This document shows, piece by piece, positions 36,041 through 45,588 of a stretch of 64,000 nucleotides of DNA. Each line of letters opens with the position of its first letter. The stretch's first letter is position 1. The stretch is from Pseudomonas sp. QS1027 (GTDB lineage: Bacteria; Pseudomonadota; Gammaproteobacteria; Pseudomonadales; Pseudomonadaceae), in NCBI RefSeq assembly GCF_002814235.1, contig NZ_PHSU01000008.1, positions 224,040 through 288,039 on the forward strand, read 5' to 3'. The notes below the pieces were generated by a model, which made no database searches, had not been told where the DNA came from, and saw only the letters and a program-made list of their open reading frames with translations. The translations under genes and the position numbers were made by a program.

Positions 36041-36307
36041 GATGGCACCTGCTGAGGAGTAAATAAGAGGTCAGTATTGAGGCCGCTGTGCAGAACGCAG
36101 GGATGATTTCGGTAATCCTGGTCCGGCCCTTTGAAGCAATGCCGTGGGCGTTATCCGATGGACGCCGATGGCCAGCCTGTGGGGTGCGCAGACAATCTCA
36201 CTGTCCTGTCCGTGTGTCCAATCACAAGCATTGAATGGCTGATCGATTGACTCAATCAGCGGCGAAATGACCCGGGGAAAAATCATTGATAGAGGCACTC
36301 GATAACT

Positions 36308-36331
36308 CGGTCAGCCGTAACGATTAGACAG
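36308..36331 (+). promoter_or_regulatory. Shared element of the molybdenum block, copy 1
   Basis: CGGT, ten bases, then GATTAGACAG. It lies 62 bp before the moaB start. The GATTAGAC core and the exact CGGT spacing recur at 41395-41418 (minus) and 41530-41553. The remaining 350-bp gap shows no gene. Confidence 0.6.
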
Positions 36332-36392
36332 TCATTGTTTTAGCGCCTTAGCCTCTGGCAATTGTTTTGATGATGGCCTGCCGGAGAATGAC

Positions 36393-36932
36393 ATGAACGT
36401 GAAATCGGATGCATTGTTTGTACCCTTGAATATTGCCGTATTGACCGTCAGCGATACGCGGGAATATGCCAATGATACCTCCGGGCAATTGCTGGTCAGT
36501 CGATTGCTGGAAGCAGGGCACAGCCTGAGTGAGCGCAACCTGCTCAAAGATGATCTGTATAAGATCCGCGCCCAGGTCGCTACCTGGATTGCCGACGAGC
36601 AGATTCAGGTGGTGTTGATTACCGGGGGCACCGGCTTCACGGGCCGCGACAGTACGCCTGAGGCCGTGAGCTGTTTGCTGGATAAGCAAATCGATGGTTT
36701 CGGTGAGTTGTTCCGGGCGATTTCCATTCTCGATATCGGCACGTCCACGGTACAGAGTCGCGCTTTGGCCGGGCTCGCCAACGGTACGCTGGTGTGTTGC
36801 CTGCCGGGCTCGACCGGTGCCTGCCGGACCGCCTGGGAAGGCATCCTCGCCGAGCAACTGGATGCGCGCCACAGGCCGTGCAATTTCGTGCCACACCTCA
36901 AGTCGGTGCCCCTCTGCGGGACGCGGGGATGA
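36393..36932 (+). CDS. moaB: Molybdenum cofactor biosynthesis protein MoaB
   Basis: 179 residues. The MPT-binding fold is marked by IAVLTVSDTREYANDTSGQ and LITGGTGFTGRDSTPEAV. MoaB/MogA proteins adenylylate molybdopterin before metal insertion. A weak GGAGAATG-type site precedes the ATG. Its stop overlaps the moeA start (ATGA). Confidence 0.93.
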   Translation: MNVKSDALFVPLNIAVLTVSDTREYANDTSGQLLVSRLLEAGHSLSERNLLKDDLYKIRAQVATWIADEQIQVVLITGGTGFTGRDSTPEAVSCLLDKQIDGFGELFRAISILDIGTSTVQSRALAGLANGTLVCCLPGSTGACRTAWEGILAEQLDARHRPCNFVPHLKSVPLCGTRG

Positions 36933-38134
36933 GCCAGTCACCTCTGATACCGGTGGAGGAGGCCATTGCCTCGCTGCTGGCCATGGCCCAGGAGCAACGT
37001 CTGCAAGAAAGCGAGCCGGTCGCATTGAGTGAAGCCCGGCAACGGGTGCTGGCCAATGATCTGGTGGCGACACTGGACCTGCCTCCCTGGCCGAACAGTG
37101 CCATGGACGGTTACGCCTTGAATATCGACGACTGGAACGGCCAGCCGCTAGCCGTGTCGCAGCGTATTTTTGCCGGCCAGGCGCCGCAGGCATTGCTCGC
37201 GGGTACCTGCGCTCGAATCTTCACCGGAGCGCCGGTACCCGAGGGGGCCAACAGCGTCGAGATGCAGGAGAACGTCGAGCTGATGGAGGACGGTCGCGTC
37301 CGTTTCAAACAGCCGCTGAGCGTTGGCCAGAATATTCGTCCGCAAGGCCAGGAGAACCGTGCCGGGCAGGTGTTGCTGCAGGCCGGCAAACGACTCGGGC
37401 CGTTCGAGCTGGCCATCGCGGCGGCGCAGGGCTGCACCCATGTGCCGGTGGTACGGCGTCCACGGGTCGCGCTGCTGTCCACGGGCGACGAACTGGCCGA
37501 GCCGGGAACGCCGCTTGAACCCGGCTGTATCTATAACAGTAATCGCACCTTGCTCAGCCACTGGTTGAGCGCCTTGGGCTGTGAGGTCATCGATGGCGGC
37601 ATTCTTCCCGACCAGCCGCGGCACACGCGGCTCAAGCTCGAGCAGCTGCAACAGGCCGCGGACTTGATCCTGACCACCGGTGGCGTGTCCGCCGGTGATG
37701 CCGATTGCCTCGGCGAGGTGCTGCGCGAATGCGGCAGACCGTTATTCTGGAAACTCTCGATCAAGCCGGGTAAACCCCTGACGGTGGGGTACTTTGGCAC
37801 CGTGCCGGTCATCGGTCTGCCAGGCAATCCGACGTCGGCGCTGGTGACTTTCGGGCTACTGGCCCGGGCTTACCTGTTACGCATCCAGGGTGTCGAAGAC
37901 GTCACGCCCTTGAGCTTTCCGGTCAACGTCGGTTTTGACTGGCCGAAAGCAGGAAACCGTCGGGAATACCTGCGGACCAAACTGGAGGAGGGGCGGGCGG
38001 TGCTGTATCCGAACCAGAGTTCAGGTGTGTTGCTGGGTGCCTCCTGGGCCGACGGGCTGGTCGAAATCCACGAGGGTTGTACGCTGCAGGTCGGTGATAC
38101 GGCACGGTTTATTCCCTTCTGCGGCTTGTTCTGA
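36929..38134 (+). CDS. moeA: Molybdopterin molybdenumtransferase MoeA
   Basis: 401 residues. MoeA domains in order: PPWPNSAMDGYAL near 50, IFTGAPVPEGANSV near 90, LLSTGDELAEPG near 185, TTGGVSAGDADC near 245 and GLPGNPTSALV near 295, then a C-terminal beta domain. It inserts molybdate into adenylylated molybdopterin. ATGA overlap with moaB shows coupled translation. A strong bidirectional hairpin separates it from moaE. Confidence 0.94.
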   Translation: MSQSPLIPVEEAIASLLAMAQEQRLQESEPVALSEARQRVLANDLVATLDLPPWPNSAMDGYALNIDDWNGQPLAVSQRIFAGQAPQALLAGTCARIFTGAPVPEGANSVEMQENVELMEDGRVRFKQPLSVGQNIRPQGQENRAGQVLLQAGKRLGPFELAIAAAQGCTHVPVVRRPRVALLSTGDELAEPGTPLEPGCIYNSNRTLLSHWLSALGCEVIDGGILPDQPRHTRLKLEQLQQAADLILTTGGVSAGDADCLGEVLRECGRPLFWKLSIKPGKPLTVGYFGTVPVIGLPGNPTSALVTFGLLARAYLLRIQGVEDVTPLSFPVNVGFDWPKAGNRREYLRTKLEEGRAVLYPNQSSGVLLGASWADGLVEIHEGCTLQVGDTARFIPFCGLF

Positions 38135-38144
38135 TGCGCTGCAT

Positions 38145-38170
38145 TCCCCCCAACCGGGTTGGGGGGATTT
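38145..38170. terminator. Bidirectional terminator between moeA and moaE
   Basis: CCCCCCAAC pairs with GTTGGGGGG, followed by ATTT. It serves the two convergent transcripts. Confidence 0.7.
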
Positions 38171-38622
38171 CATGCATCCCAGCGATTCGCCGCCCGCCGA
38201 TCGCTCTCTCTTCCCTCTACCCAGCGCTCACCGGACGGGGTGTGTTCACGCTTCCAGAAAGGCGCGCGGGTTTTCAGGTAGTCCATTAGAAACGCGCAGG
38301 CATCGAAGGCGGCGTGGCGATGTTCGCTGGCAACGCCGACAAAGACAATGGGCTCGCCGACCTTCAACAGCCCCACGCGGTGGACGAGGGTCACCCGTTG
38401 CAGCGGCCAGCGTTCATGGGCCTGATCGACGATCAGTTGCAATGAGCGCTCGGTCATTCCCGGGTAATGCTCAAGGTACAAGTGGTTGACCTTATCCCCT
38501 TGATTACGATCACGCACATAGCCCACGAAGGTGGCCACGGCACCGATGCCAGGGTCTTCGGCGTGCAAGCCGTGGGTCAGTTCACCCAGATCAAACAATT
38601 CGGTCTGAACCTGAACAGCCAT
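38170..38622 (-). CDS. moaE: Molybdopterin synthase large subunit MoaE
   Basis: 150 residues from ATG at 38622 (a GTG directly upstream is also in frame). HAEDPGIGAVATFVGYVRD, LYLEHYPGM, HRVGLLKVGEPIVFV and KTRAPFWKREH (catalytic lysines) are MoaE hallmarks. With MoaD it adds the dithiolene sulfurs to cPMP. It directly follows moaD. Confidence 0.94.
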   Translation of the reverse strand: MAVQVQTELFDLGELTHGLHAEDPGIGAVATFVGYVRDRNQGDKVNHLYLEHYPGMTERSLQLIVDQAHERWPLQRVTLVHRVGLLKVGEPIVFVGVASEHRHAAFDACAFLMDYLKTRAPFWKREHTPSGERWVEGRESDRRAANRWDA

Positions 38623-38625
38623 CAC

Positions 38626-38877
38626 TCAACCCCCGGTCACTTGGGGGAAGAAAGCGATTTCATCGAAGTCTTCTATCGGCGCTGCGGGCGTACACAATTC
38701 CTGGTTCAGCGCGCACATGAGGCTGGTTTCGCCGAGCACTTCCCGCCAAATCGCGCCTCTGGCGCCCAGTCGCTTCCTGACGTCGTCAATGGTTTTCAAG
38801 GACCCGTCCAGCGCGATTTTTTCGCCTTCGATGCCGAGTTGTTCCCGATAGCGGGCAAAGTAGTTGATCAGGATCAT
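38626..38877 (-). CDS. moaD: Molybdopterin synthase sulfur carrier MoaD
   Basis: 83 residues, beta-grasp fold, ending in the required Gly-Gly that carries the thiocarboxylate. [12 protein letters not shown] at the start, [11 protein letters not shown] at the end. Start overlaps the moaC stop, and its stop is adjacent to moaE. Confidence 0.93.
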   Translation of the reverse strand: MILINYFARYREQLGIEGEKIALDGSLKTIDDVRKRLGARGAIWREVLGETSLMCALNQELCTPAAPIEDFDEIAFFPQVTGG

Positions 38878-39368
38878 TGGGCGTCACCGGCGACAAAGGT
38901 ACCCGATTTTCCGCCCTGTTTTCTGAGCAACTGGACACGTTCAATGACCATTCCCCGGTCGACGGCTTTGCACATGTCATAGATCGTCAGTGCCGCCACA
39001 CTGGCCGCCGTCAGGGCTTCCAGTTCGACGCCGGTTCTGCCGTTGAGCCGGCAGGTGCTGACGATTTTTACGCTGTCGGGCTCCTCGGCGCTCAGCTCGA
39101 CGTGAATCGAACTCAGCATCAATGGGTGGCATAACGGGATCAGTTCATGGGTTTTCTTCGCCGCCATGATCCCGGCGATGCGGGCGACTGCAAACACATC
39201 ACCCTTGGGATGGCCATTTTGCTGGATCAGCTTCAAGGTGGACGGCAACATGCGTACCCAGGCTTGTGCCTGTGCCTCACGGTTGCTCGGGTCTTTATCC
39301 GTGACGTCGACCATGCTGGCCCTGCCTTCGGCGTCCAGGTGCGTCAGCGTGTGTTCGAATGCGTTCAT
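38874..39368 (-). CDS. moaC: Cyclic pyranopterin monophosphate synthase MoaC
   Basis: 164 residues. [29 protein letters not shown] (active-site histidine/cysteine loop), TGVEMEALTA-like (here [11 protein letters not shown]) and [11 protein letters not shown] are conserved. It converts the MoaA product to cPMP. GAGGA precedes the ATG; 13 bp from the bestrophin gene. Confidence 0.94.
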   Translation of the reverse strand: MNAFEHTLTHLDAEGRASMVDVTDKDPSNREAQAQAWVRMLPSTLKLIQQNGHPKGDVFAVARIAGIMAAKKTHELIPLCHPLMLSSIHVELSAEEPDSVKIVSTCRLNGRTGVELEALTAASVAALTIYDMCKAVDRGMVIERVQLLRKQGGKSGTFVAGDAQ

Positions 39369-39381
39369 GGTGGTCCTCGGA

Positions 39382-40281
39382 TCAGTTCAGTACAAAGTCG
39401 ATGGGTTGGAGTACGGGAGGGAGTTCCGTGGCGCCGGTGGCACCCAGTACTTCACGTTCAATGTTGCGCACGATGGCATTGGTCGGCAGGTCGTTTTCGT
39501 CGTGGCCAAAGGGGTCCTCCAGTTCGTCGCCAATCGCGTCCAGTCCGAAAAACGTGTAACTCACGATCGCGGTGAAAACGGGTGTCAGCCAACCCAGTGG
39601 CTCGGCCATTGCAAAGGGCAACAAGATGCAGAACATGTAACTTGTTCGGTGCAGCAGGAGTGTGTAGGGGAAGGGCAGCGGCGTGCTTTTGATCCGCTCG
39701 CAAATCGTCTGTGTCGTGGTCAGGCTGCTCAAATGTCCGGCCATCAACATATAGCGCCATTCGCTGATGCCCCCTGATTCGACGAGTGTCGAGCATTGTT
39801 GGCTGACTCGACACAGAACACTTTCCGGGATATTGAGTGCGTTGAAAGAGGGCAATCGGTCCAGCCAGGGCTCGGCCACGCTCAGTTCGTCTTCCAGGCG
39901 AAGCCTGGCGTTGAGCGCATGGGCGAATCCACAGAGGTTGCGCAGGATCTCGCTGCGCTGGCGGGTGTCCTTGATGACTTGAGTTTCCCGAATCATCCCC
40001 CGTATATCCATCACCATCGCCCCGAGCGCCTTGCGCCCTTCGTACCAGCGGTCGTAACAGGCGTTGTTGCGAAAACTCATGAAGATCGACAGTGACAAGC
40101 CCAGCAGCGTAAAGGGCGTGGCGTTGACCTTCGAGAAGTACGCGGGGTGGAGGGTTTCGACCAGCACAATCGCCGAAGCCAGCAGTGCCACCAGAAGGCT
40201 TCGCAGCGCAATCCGCTTGGCCACAGAACCCTTGAGTGAAATCAACACATTGATCAGGTTGGGTTTGGCTCTGACGATCAT
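39382..40281 (-). CDS. Bestrophin-family anion channel
   Basis: 299 residues from ATG at 40281, with AAGG 9 bases upstream (TTG at 40290 is too close to that site). [34 protein letters not shown] and the C-terminal [16 protein letters not shown] are bestrophin (YneE/UPF0187) marks. Bacterial members are pentameric chloride or cation channels. It sits between moaA and moaC in what looks like one transcript; anion movement linked to the Mo enzymes is only a guess. Confidence 0.88.
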   Translation of the reverse strand: MIVRAKPNLINVLISLKGSVAKRIALRSLLVALLASAIVLVETLHPAYFSKVNATPFTLLGLSLSIFMSFRNNACYDRWYEGRKALGAMVMDIRGMIRETQVIKDTRQRSEILRNLCGFAHALNARLRLEDELSVAEPWLDRLPSFNALNIPESVLCRVSQQCSTLVESGGISEWRYMLMAGHLSSLTTTQTICERIKSTPLPFPYTLLLHRTSYMFCILLPFAMAEPLGWLTPVFTAIVSYTFFGLDAIGDELEDPFGHDENDLPTNAIVRNIEREVLGATGATELPPVLQPIDFVLN

Positions 40282-40319
40282 GGAAAACAACCTTATGAAA
40301 AATAATGAGACCGGGCAGG

Positions 40320-41318
40320 CTATCCGCCGGTCATGTTCATGAAACGCACCACTTGCACCTCGTCATTGAGTTCGAAGTTGTGTCGGTACGGTTTGATTTT
40401 CATCGCTTCGGTAATCGCCTGTTCCAGCCGCTGCGGTTCGCCCGGGTGACGGCGCAGTACGTCCTTCAAGTCGACCGAATGCTCATTGCCCAGACACAGC
40501 AGGAGACGGCCCTCGACGGTCAGTCGAACGCGATTGCAGGTCCCGCAGAAGTTATGGCTGTGGGGCGAGATGAATCCCAGGCGAATGTGCGGCGCCTCTG
40601 CCAGGCGCCAATAGCGCGAAGGGCCCTGGGTCGACTCCGCGGAGTCGATGAGGGTGTAGCGTTCGGCAATCCGCTCACGTACTTGCGTACTGGAATAGAA
40701 GGCTTCGGCACGGCTGTGCTCGCTGATGACACCCAGCGGCATTTCTTCGATGAAGGAAATGTCCACCCCGCGCTCAATCGCGAATGCCACGAGGTCGTTG
40801 ATCTCGTGATCGTTGCGGCCTTTCATGACGACGCAGTTGAGTTTGGTGTGTTGAAAGCCGGCGGCATTGGCCGCGTCGATGCCCGCGATGACTTTGGCCA
40901 GATCACCGGTACGCGTCAGTTCGCGGAAGCGATCGGGGTCAAGGCTGTCGAGGCTGATATTCAGGCGCTTGAGCCCTGCATCGAACAGCGGTGCCGCCAA
41001 CTTGCCGAGCTGCGAACCGTTGGTGGTCATGCATAACTCGCGTAGACCCGGCAGCGCCGCAATGCGCTTGCACAGGTCGACCACGCCTGGGCGAATCAAC
41101 GGTTCGCCACCGGTCAGACGGATCTTTCGAGTGCCCAGGGTCACAAAGCTCTGTGCCATTTGATAGAGCTCTTCCAGCGTCAGAATGCGTTGACGTGGCA
41201 AGAACTCCATGTCTTCGGCCATGCAATAAACACAACGGAAGTCGCACCGGTCGGTGACCGACATTCTGAGATAGTCGACCGGGCGAGAGAAACGGTCCAT
41301 CAATATACGATCGGTCAT
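40320..41318 (-). CDS. moaA: GTP 3',8-cyclase MoaA
   Basis: 332 residues from ATG at 41318 with GGAGG 5 bases upstream. Radical SAM motif [10 protein letters not shown] near residue 24, [12 protein letters not shown], and the second cluster [11 protein letters not shown]; the C-terminus ends in the conserved Gly-Gly. It starts Moco synthesis from GTP. First gene of moaA-bestrophin-moaC-moaD-moaE, divergent from the FdhF-type gene. Confidence 0.95.
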   Translation of the reverse strand: MTDRILMDRFSRPVDYLRMSVTDRCDFRCVYCMAEDMEFLPRQRILTLEELYQMAQSFVTLGTRKIRLTGGEPLIRPGVVDLCKRIAALPGLRELCMTTNGSQLGKLAAPLFDAGLKRLNISLDSLDPDRFRELTRTGDLAKVIAGIDAANAAGFQHTKLNCVVMKGRNDHEINDLVAFAIERGVDISFIEEMPLGVISEHSRAEAFYSSTQVRERIAERYTLIDSAESTQGPSRYWRLAEAPHIRLGFISPHSHNFCGTCNRVRLTVEGRLLLCLGNEHSVDLKDVLRRHPGEPQRLEQAITEAMKIKPYRHNFELNDEVQVVRFMNMTGG

Positions 41319-41394
41319 CACAGCCTCCAGCAGCGGACAGGTCCACTGTTATATGAGGGCCTTGTTGAGTTGAGGCTAAAGTTGTTTTTAGTCG

Positions 41395-41418
41395 TCGTCT
41401 AATCACTATTAACAACCG
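41395..41418 (-). promoter_or_regulatory. Shared element of the molybdenum block, copy 2
   Basis: On the minus strand: CGGT, ten bases, GATTAGAC. It lies 77 bp before the moaA start and points toward it. With copy 3 it shares AGTGATTAGAC. The 415-bp gap around it contains no gene. Confidence 0.6.
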
Positions 41419-41529
41419 GGTGATCGACCCAATCTATGGGGCGAAAATGTGCCTTGTTTAAGGGCGTGTTAAATTTTCACTGTGTTGATTTTTAAGGTTT
41501 TTTTATCTTGATAGATTGTTTCGATGGGG

Positions 41530-41553
41530 CGGTCATTAAGAGTGATTAGACAG
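41530..41553 (+). promoter_or_regulatory. Shared element of the molybdenum block, copy 3
   Basis: CGGT, ten bases, GATTAGACAG, oriented toward the FdhF-type gene 180 bp downstream. Its last ten bases are identical to copy 1. Confidence 0.6.
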
Positions 41554-41733
41554 GTGTGGCACACACCGAATAGGCTGGATTCGTCATCCTGAATTGGGCC
41601 CATTCGTTGGCCCTGCGTGAATAAATCCGTTGTGGGCGTTAACTCCGTGCGCATGGATGTGCGCATAAAAACAGCCGTTAACAATGACTTTAAGTCAGGC
41701 CGCTGCCTGCGTGCAAAGTCTTGGAGAAATACC

Positions 41734-44058
41734 ATGAGCGAAGTTGAACGTTATAAACCGTACAAGGGAGCCGCCGCGGGTTGGGGGGCGCTGATTGCGG
41801 TCACCAGGAACTGGTTTGGCAGTGAAAACGCGTTCAAGAATATTCGAGCGATGCTCAAGACCAACCAGAATGGCGGCTTCGATTGCCCGGGTTGTGCCTG
41901 GGGCGAGTCGCCGGAAAACGGCATGGTCAAGTTTTGCGAGAACGGCGCCAAAGCAGTCAACTGGGAAGCCACCGGGCGGCTGGTCAACCCGGCGTTTTTC
42001 AACAAATACAGCGTGTCGTCGCTTGCGGCGCAAAGTGACTATTGGCTTGAATACCAAGGGCGCCTGACCCATCCGATGCGCTATGACGCTGTGGCTGATC
42101 GTTATGTCGAAACCAGTTGGGACGATGCCTTTGCCCTGATCGCCAAACACCTGAACGCACTGACTTCGCCCGACCAGGCCGAGTTCTACACCTCGGGCCG
42201 GGCCAGCAACGAGGCTGCTTATCTTTATCAGCTGTTCGTTCGCGCCTACGGTACCAATAACTTCCCCGACTGCTCGAACATGTGCCACGAAGCGAGTGGC
42301 CTGGGCATGGACGACAGCGTCGGTGTTGGCAAAGGCACGGTGACGTTCGATGACCTGGAAGAAGCCGATGCGATTTTCGTCATTGGCCAGAACCCAGGCA
42401 CCAACCACCCGCGGATGCTCGAGCCATTGCGCGAAGCGGTGAAGCGGGGCGCACAGGTGATCTGTTTCAACCCCCTGAAAGAGCGTGGCCTGGAGCGCTT
42501 CCAGCACCCGCAGCATCCGCTGGAAATGCTCACCAATGGCTCTGAGCCGACCTCGTCTGCCTACTTTCGCCCGGCACTGGGCGGCGACATGGCCGCTTTC
42601 CGCGGCATCGCCAAGTTTCTGTTGCAGTGGGAGCGCGAAGCGCTGCTGGACCATGGCGAGGCGGTGTTCGACCGTGCGTTTATCGCTGAGCACACCTCGG
42701 GCCTGGACGCTTATCTGGCGGAACTGGATGCCACGTCATGGGAGCACATCGTTGAACAGTCCGGCCTGACGCTGGAAGACATCGAACTTGCCGCACGCAT
42801 GTACCGTCGTGCCAAGCGGGTCATCATGTGCTGGGCGATGGGCGTGACCCAGCACACTCACTCGGTCGTGACCGTGCAGGAAATCATCAACGTGCAGTTG
42901 TTGCGCGGCAATATCGGCCGGCCGGGGGCAGGGCTGTCGCCGGTGCGTGGGCACAGTAACGTACAGGGCGACCGCACCATGGGTATCAACGAACTGGCCC
43001 CGCCGGAGTTGATTGACGCACTGGAAGCACGCTTTGACTTCAAGGTTTCGCGTCGCCACGGTCACAACACGGTGATGGCGATTGCGGCGATGGAGGAGGG
43101 GCGCTCGAAAGTGTTCATCGGCCTGGGCGGCAACTTCGCCCAAGCGACGCCCGACAGCCCGCGCACCCACGACGCTCTGCGCAACTGCGATCTGACTGTC
43201 CACATCGCCACCAAGCTCAATCGCAGCCATTTGGTTACCGGTCGTGAGGCCCTGATTTTGCCGTGCCTGGGGCGTACCGACATCGATATGCAGGAGCAAG
43301 GGCCGCAAGGTGTGACAGTGGAGGACACCTTCAGCATGGTGCACATTTCCCATGGCCAACTGAAACCCAAATCGCCGTTGATGCGTTCGGAGCCGGCGAT
43401 CATTGCCGGGATCGCCAACGCGACGCTGGGCAAACACCCAATCGACTGGCTGTGGGCGGTTGCCGATTACAGTCGCATCCGTGACCTGATTGCCGACACC
43501 ATTCCCGGCTTCAAGGACTTCAATAAAAAACTGCTGCACCCCGGCGGCTTTCACCTGGGCAACAACGCCGCCCGGCGCATCTGGAAAACCACCACCGGCA
43601 AAGCGCAATTTGCCCCGAGCGTGTTGCCGGCACACCTGGTCAGCGAAGGCGTGCGCAACCTGGCCGTGAAACCGGACCTGATCCTGCAGACCATGCGCTC
43701 CCACGATCAGTACAACACCACGTTGTACGGGCTTGATGACCGTTATCGTGGCGTCTACGGCATGCGCGATGTGGTGTTCGTCAATGAGCAGGACATTCGC
43801 AAACTCGGTTACGAGCCGGGGCAAAAGGTCGACATGGTCTCGCTGTGGGGCGATGGGCGTGAGCGTCGCGTCAGCGGTTTTACCTTGATCGCCTACGACA
43901 TTCCACCGGGCCAGGCCGCGGCTTATTACCCGGAAACCAACCCACTGGTGCCGCTGGAAAGCTACGGCGACCGCACCTTTACGCCGACCTCGAAGTTCAT
44001 CGCGATTCGCCTTGAGCCGGCACCGGTCAGCAACCTGATCCCGTCCTTTGGCGCTTGA
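41734..44058 (+). CDS. FdhF/YdeP-type molybdopterin oxidoreductase
   Basis: 774 residues from ATG at 41734 (GGAG upstream; the frame is open to 41617). It belongs to the formate-dehydrogenase-alpha-like YdeP family of the DMSO reductase superfamily: FDCPGCAWGE near 50, FYTSGRASNEAAYLYQ, FPDCSNMCHEASG, GQNPGTNHPRML, and the C-terminal molybdopterin dinucleotide domain with TTGKAQF. No separate Fe-S or cytochrome subunit is encoded beside it. E. coli YdeP is linked to acid resistance; the true substrate is not established. cioAB lies directly downstream. Confidence 0.9.
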   Translation: MSEVERYKPYKGAAAGWGALIAVTRNWFGSENAFKNIRAMLKTNQNGGFDCPGCAWGESPENGMVKFCENGAKAVNWEATGRLVNPAFFNKYSVSSLAAQSDYWLEYQGRLTHPMRYDAVADRYVETSWDDAFALIAKHLNALTSPDQAEFYTSGRASNEAAYLYQLFVRAYGTNNFPDCSNMCHEASGLGMDDSVGVGKGTVTFDDLEEADAIFVIGQNPGTNHPRMLEPLREAVKRGAQVICFNPLKERGLERFQHPQHPLEMLTNGSEPTSSAYFRPALGGDMAAFRGIAKFLLQWEREALLDHGEAVFDRAFIAEHTSGLDAYLAELDATSWEHIVEQSGLTLEDIELAARMYRRAKRVIMCWAMGVTQHTHSVVTVQEIINVQLLRGNIGRPGAGLSPVRGHSNVQGDRTMGINELAPPELIDALEARFDFKVSRRHGHNTVMAIAAMEEGRSKVFIGLGGNFAQATPDSPRTHDALRNCDLTVHIATKLNRSHLVTGREALILPCLGRTDIDMQEQGPQGVTVEDTFSMVHISHGQLKPKSPLMRSEPAIIAGIANATLGKHPIDWLWAVADYSRIRDLIADTIPGFKDFNKKLLHPGGFHLGNNAARRIWKTTTGKAQFAPSVLPAHLVSEGVRNLAVKPDLILQTMRSHDQYNTTLYGLDDRYRGVYGMRDVVFVNEQDIRKLGYEPGQKVDMVSLWGDGRERRVSGFTLIAYDIPPGQAAAYYPETNPLVPLESYGDRTFTPTSKFIAIRLEPAPVSNLIPSFGA

Positions 44059-44064
44059 ACCGGG

Positions 44065-44095
44065 CCGGGGCGGCGTGATTGTCGCCCCGGTTTTT
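44065..44095 (+). terminator. Terminator after the FdhF-type gene
   Basis: CCGGGGCG pairs with CGCCCCGG, followed by TTTTT. cioAB may be read through or have its own promoter in the next 55 bp. Confidence 0.75.
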
Positions 44096-44151
44096 CCTGA
44101 TCATCGGGCATCTGTTCGCTGCGAGCCGCGACACACTCTGAGGGTATCGTC

Positions 44152-45573
44152 ATGTTAAATCCGGGGGCGTTGGACCTGGCGCGCATTCAATTCGCGTTTA
44201 CGGTCTCGTTTCACATCCTATTCCCCGCCATCACCATCGGGCTGGCCAGTTTCCTGGCGGTGCTCGAAGGCCTGTGGCTGAAAAGCAACAACGCGGTGTA
44301 CAAGGACCTGTATCACTTCTGGTCGAAGATTTTTGCCGTCAACTTCGGCATGGGCGTGGTCTCCGGGCTGGTCATGGCCTACGAGTTCGGCACCAACTGG
44401 AGCCGTTTCTCTGACTTCGCCGGGAGTATCACCGGACCGCTGCTCACGTATGAGGTGTTGACGGCATTTTTCCTTGAGGCAGGCTTTCTCGGGGTCATGT
44501 TGTTCGGTTGGAACCGGGTCGGACGAGGGCTGCACTTCTTTGCCACGGTAATGGTCGCCCTCGGTACGTTGATCTCGACCTTCTGGATCCTGGCGTCCAA
44601 CAGCTGGATGCAGACGCCGCAGGGCTTCTCGATCGTCGATGGGCGGATCATGCCGATGGACTGGCTGGCCATCGTCTTCAACCCGTCGTTCCCGTTTCGC
44701 CTGGCACACATGGCCATCGCGGCGTTTGTGGCCACGGCGTTCTTTGTCGGGTCGTCGGCGGCCTGGCATCTGCTGCGTAAAAACGACACGCCACACATCC
44801 GCAAGATGCTCTCGATGGCGTTGTGGATGGCGTTGATCGTGGCGCCGATCCAGGCGGTGGTCGGTGACGCCCATGGTCTGAATACCCTGGAACATCAACC
44901 GGCGAAAATAGCCGCCATGGAGGGGCATTGGGAAAACGTCGGTAACGAGCCGACGCCGCTGGTGTTGTTCGGCATCCCGGACATGCAGGCCGAGAAGACC
45001 CGCTACGCCATCGAAATCCCGTACCTGGGCAGTCTGATCCTGACCCACAGCCTGGATAAACAGATCCCTGCGCTCAAGAGCTTCCCCAGGGAGGACCGCC
45101 CCAACGCGACGATCATTTTCTTCAGCTTCCGGATCATGGCCGGGCTGGGCATGTTGATGATCCTTACGGGGGTGCTGGGGCTTGCGTTACGCCGCAATGG
45201 CGCGCTGTACCACAATCGGATGTTCCTGCGCCTGGTGTTGTTCATGGGCCCGACCGGCCTGATCGCGATGCTGGCGGGCTGGATCACCACCGAAGTCGGT
45301 CGCCAGCCTTGGGTGGTCTACGGGCTGCTGCGCACGGCCGATGCCGCGTCCAATCACACCGTCACGCAACTGAGCATTTCGCTGGCCTTGTTTGTGTTGA
45401 TCTACTTCTCGGTGTTCGCCGTGGGCATCGGTTACATGATGAAACTGGTACGCAAGGGGCCCCAACCGCATCACGAGCATCCGCCGCAAGGTGGTCCTGG
45501 CCAGGAGCGTACGCCACGCCGCCCCCTGTCCGCCGTCGCCGAGACGCTTGCGTCCAGCGATCACGTCAACTGA
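44152..45573 (+). CDS. cioA: Cyanide-insensitive bd-type oxidase subunit I
   Basis: 473 residues, shorter than E. coli CydA (522) because of the short Q-loop typical of CioA. LARIQFAFTVSFHILFPAITIG holds a heme b ligand His, LTYEVLTAFFLEAGFLG is the helix with conserved Glu, and GRQPWVVYGLLRTADA is the signature near the C-terminus. The enzyme oxidises quinol and reduces O2 to water without pumping protons and resists cyanide. Translated ahead of cioB. Confidence 0.94.
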   Translation: MLNPGALDLARIQFAFTVSFHILFPAITIGLASFLAVLEGLWLKSNNAVYKDLYHFWSKIFAVNFGMGVVSGLVMAYEFGTNWSRFSDFAGSITGPLLTYEVLTAFFLEAGFLGVMLFGWNRVGRGLHFFATVMVALGTLISTFWILASNSWMQTPQGFSIVDGRIMPMDWLAIVFNPSFPFRLAHMAIAAFVATAFFVGSSAAWHLLRKNDTPHIRKMLSMALWMALIVAPIQAVVGDAHGLNTLEHQPAKIAAMEGHWENVGNEPTPLVLFGIPDMQAEKTRYAIEIPYLGSLILTHSLDKQIPALKSFPREDRPNATIIFFSFRIMAGLGMLMILTGVLGLALRRNGALYHNRMFLRLVLFMGPTGLIAMLAGWITTEVGRQPWVVYGLLRTADAASNHTVTQLSISLALFVLIYFSVFAVGIGYMMKLVRKGPQPHHEHPPQGGPGQERTPRRPLSAVAETLASSDHVN

Positions 45574-45588
45574 GCAAGGGGATTGAAC

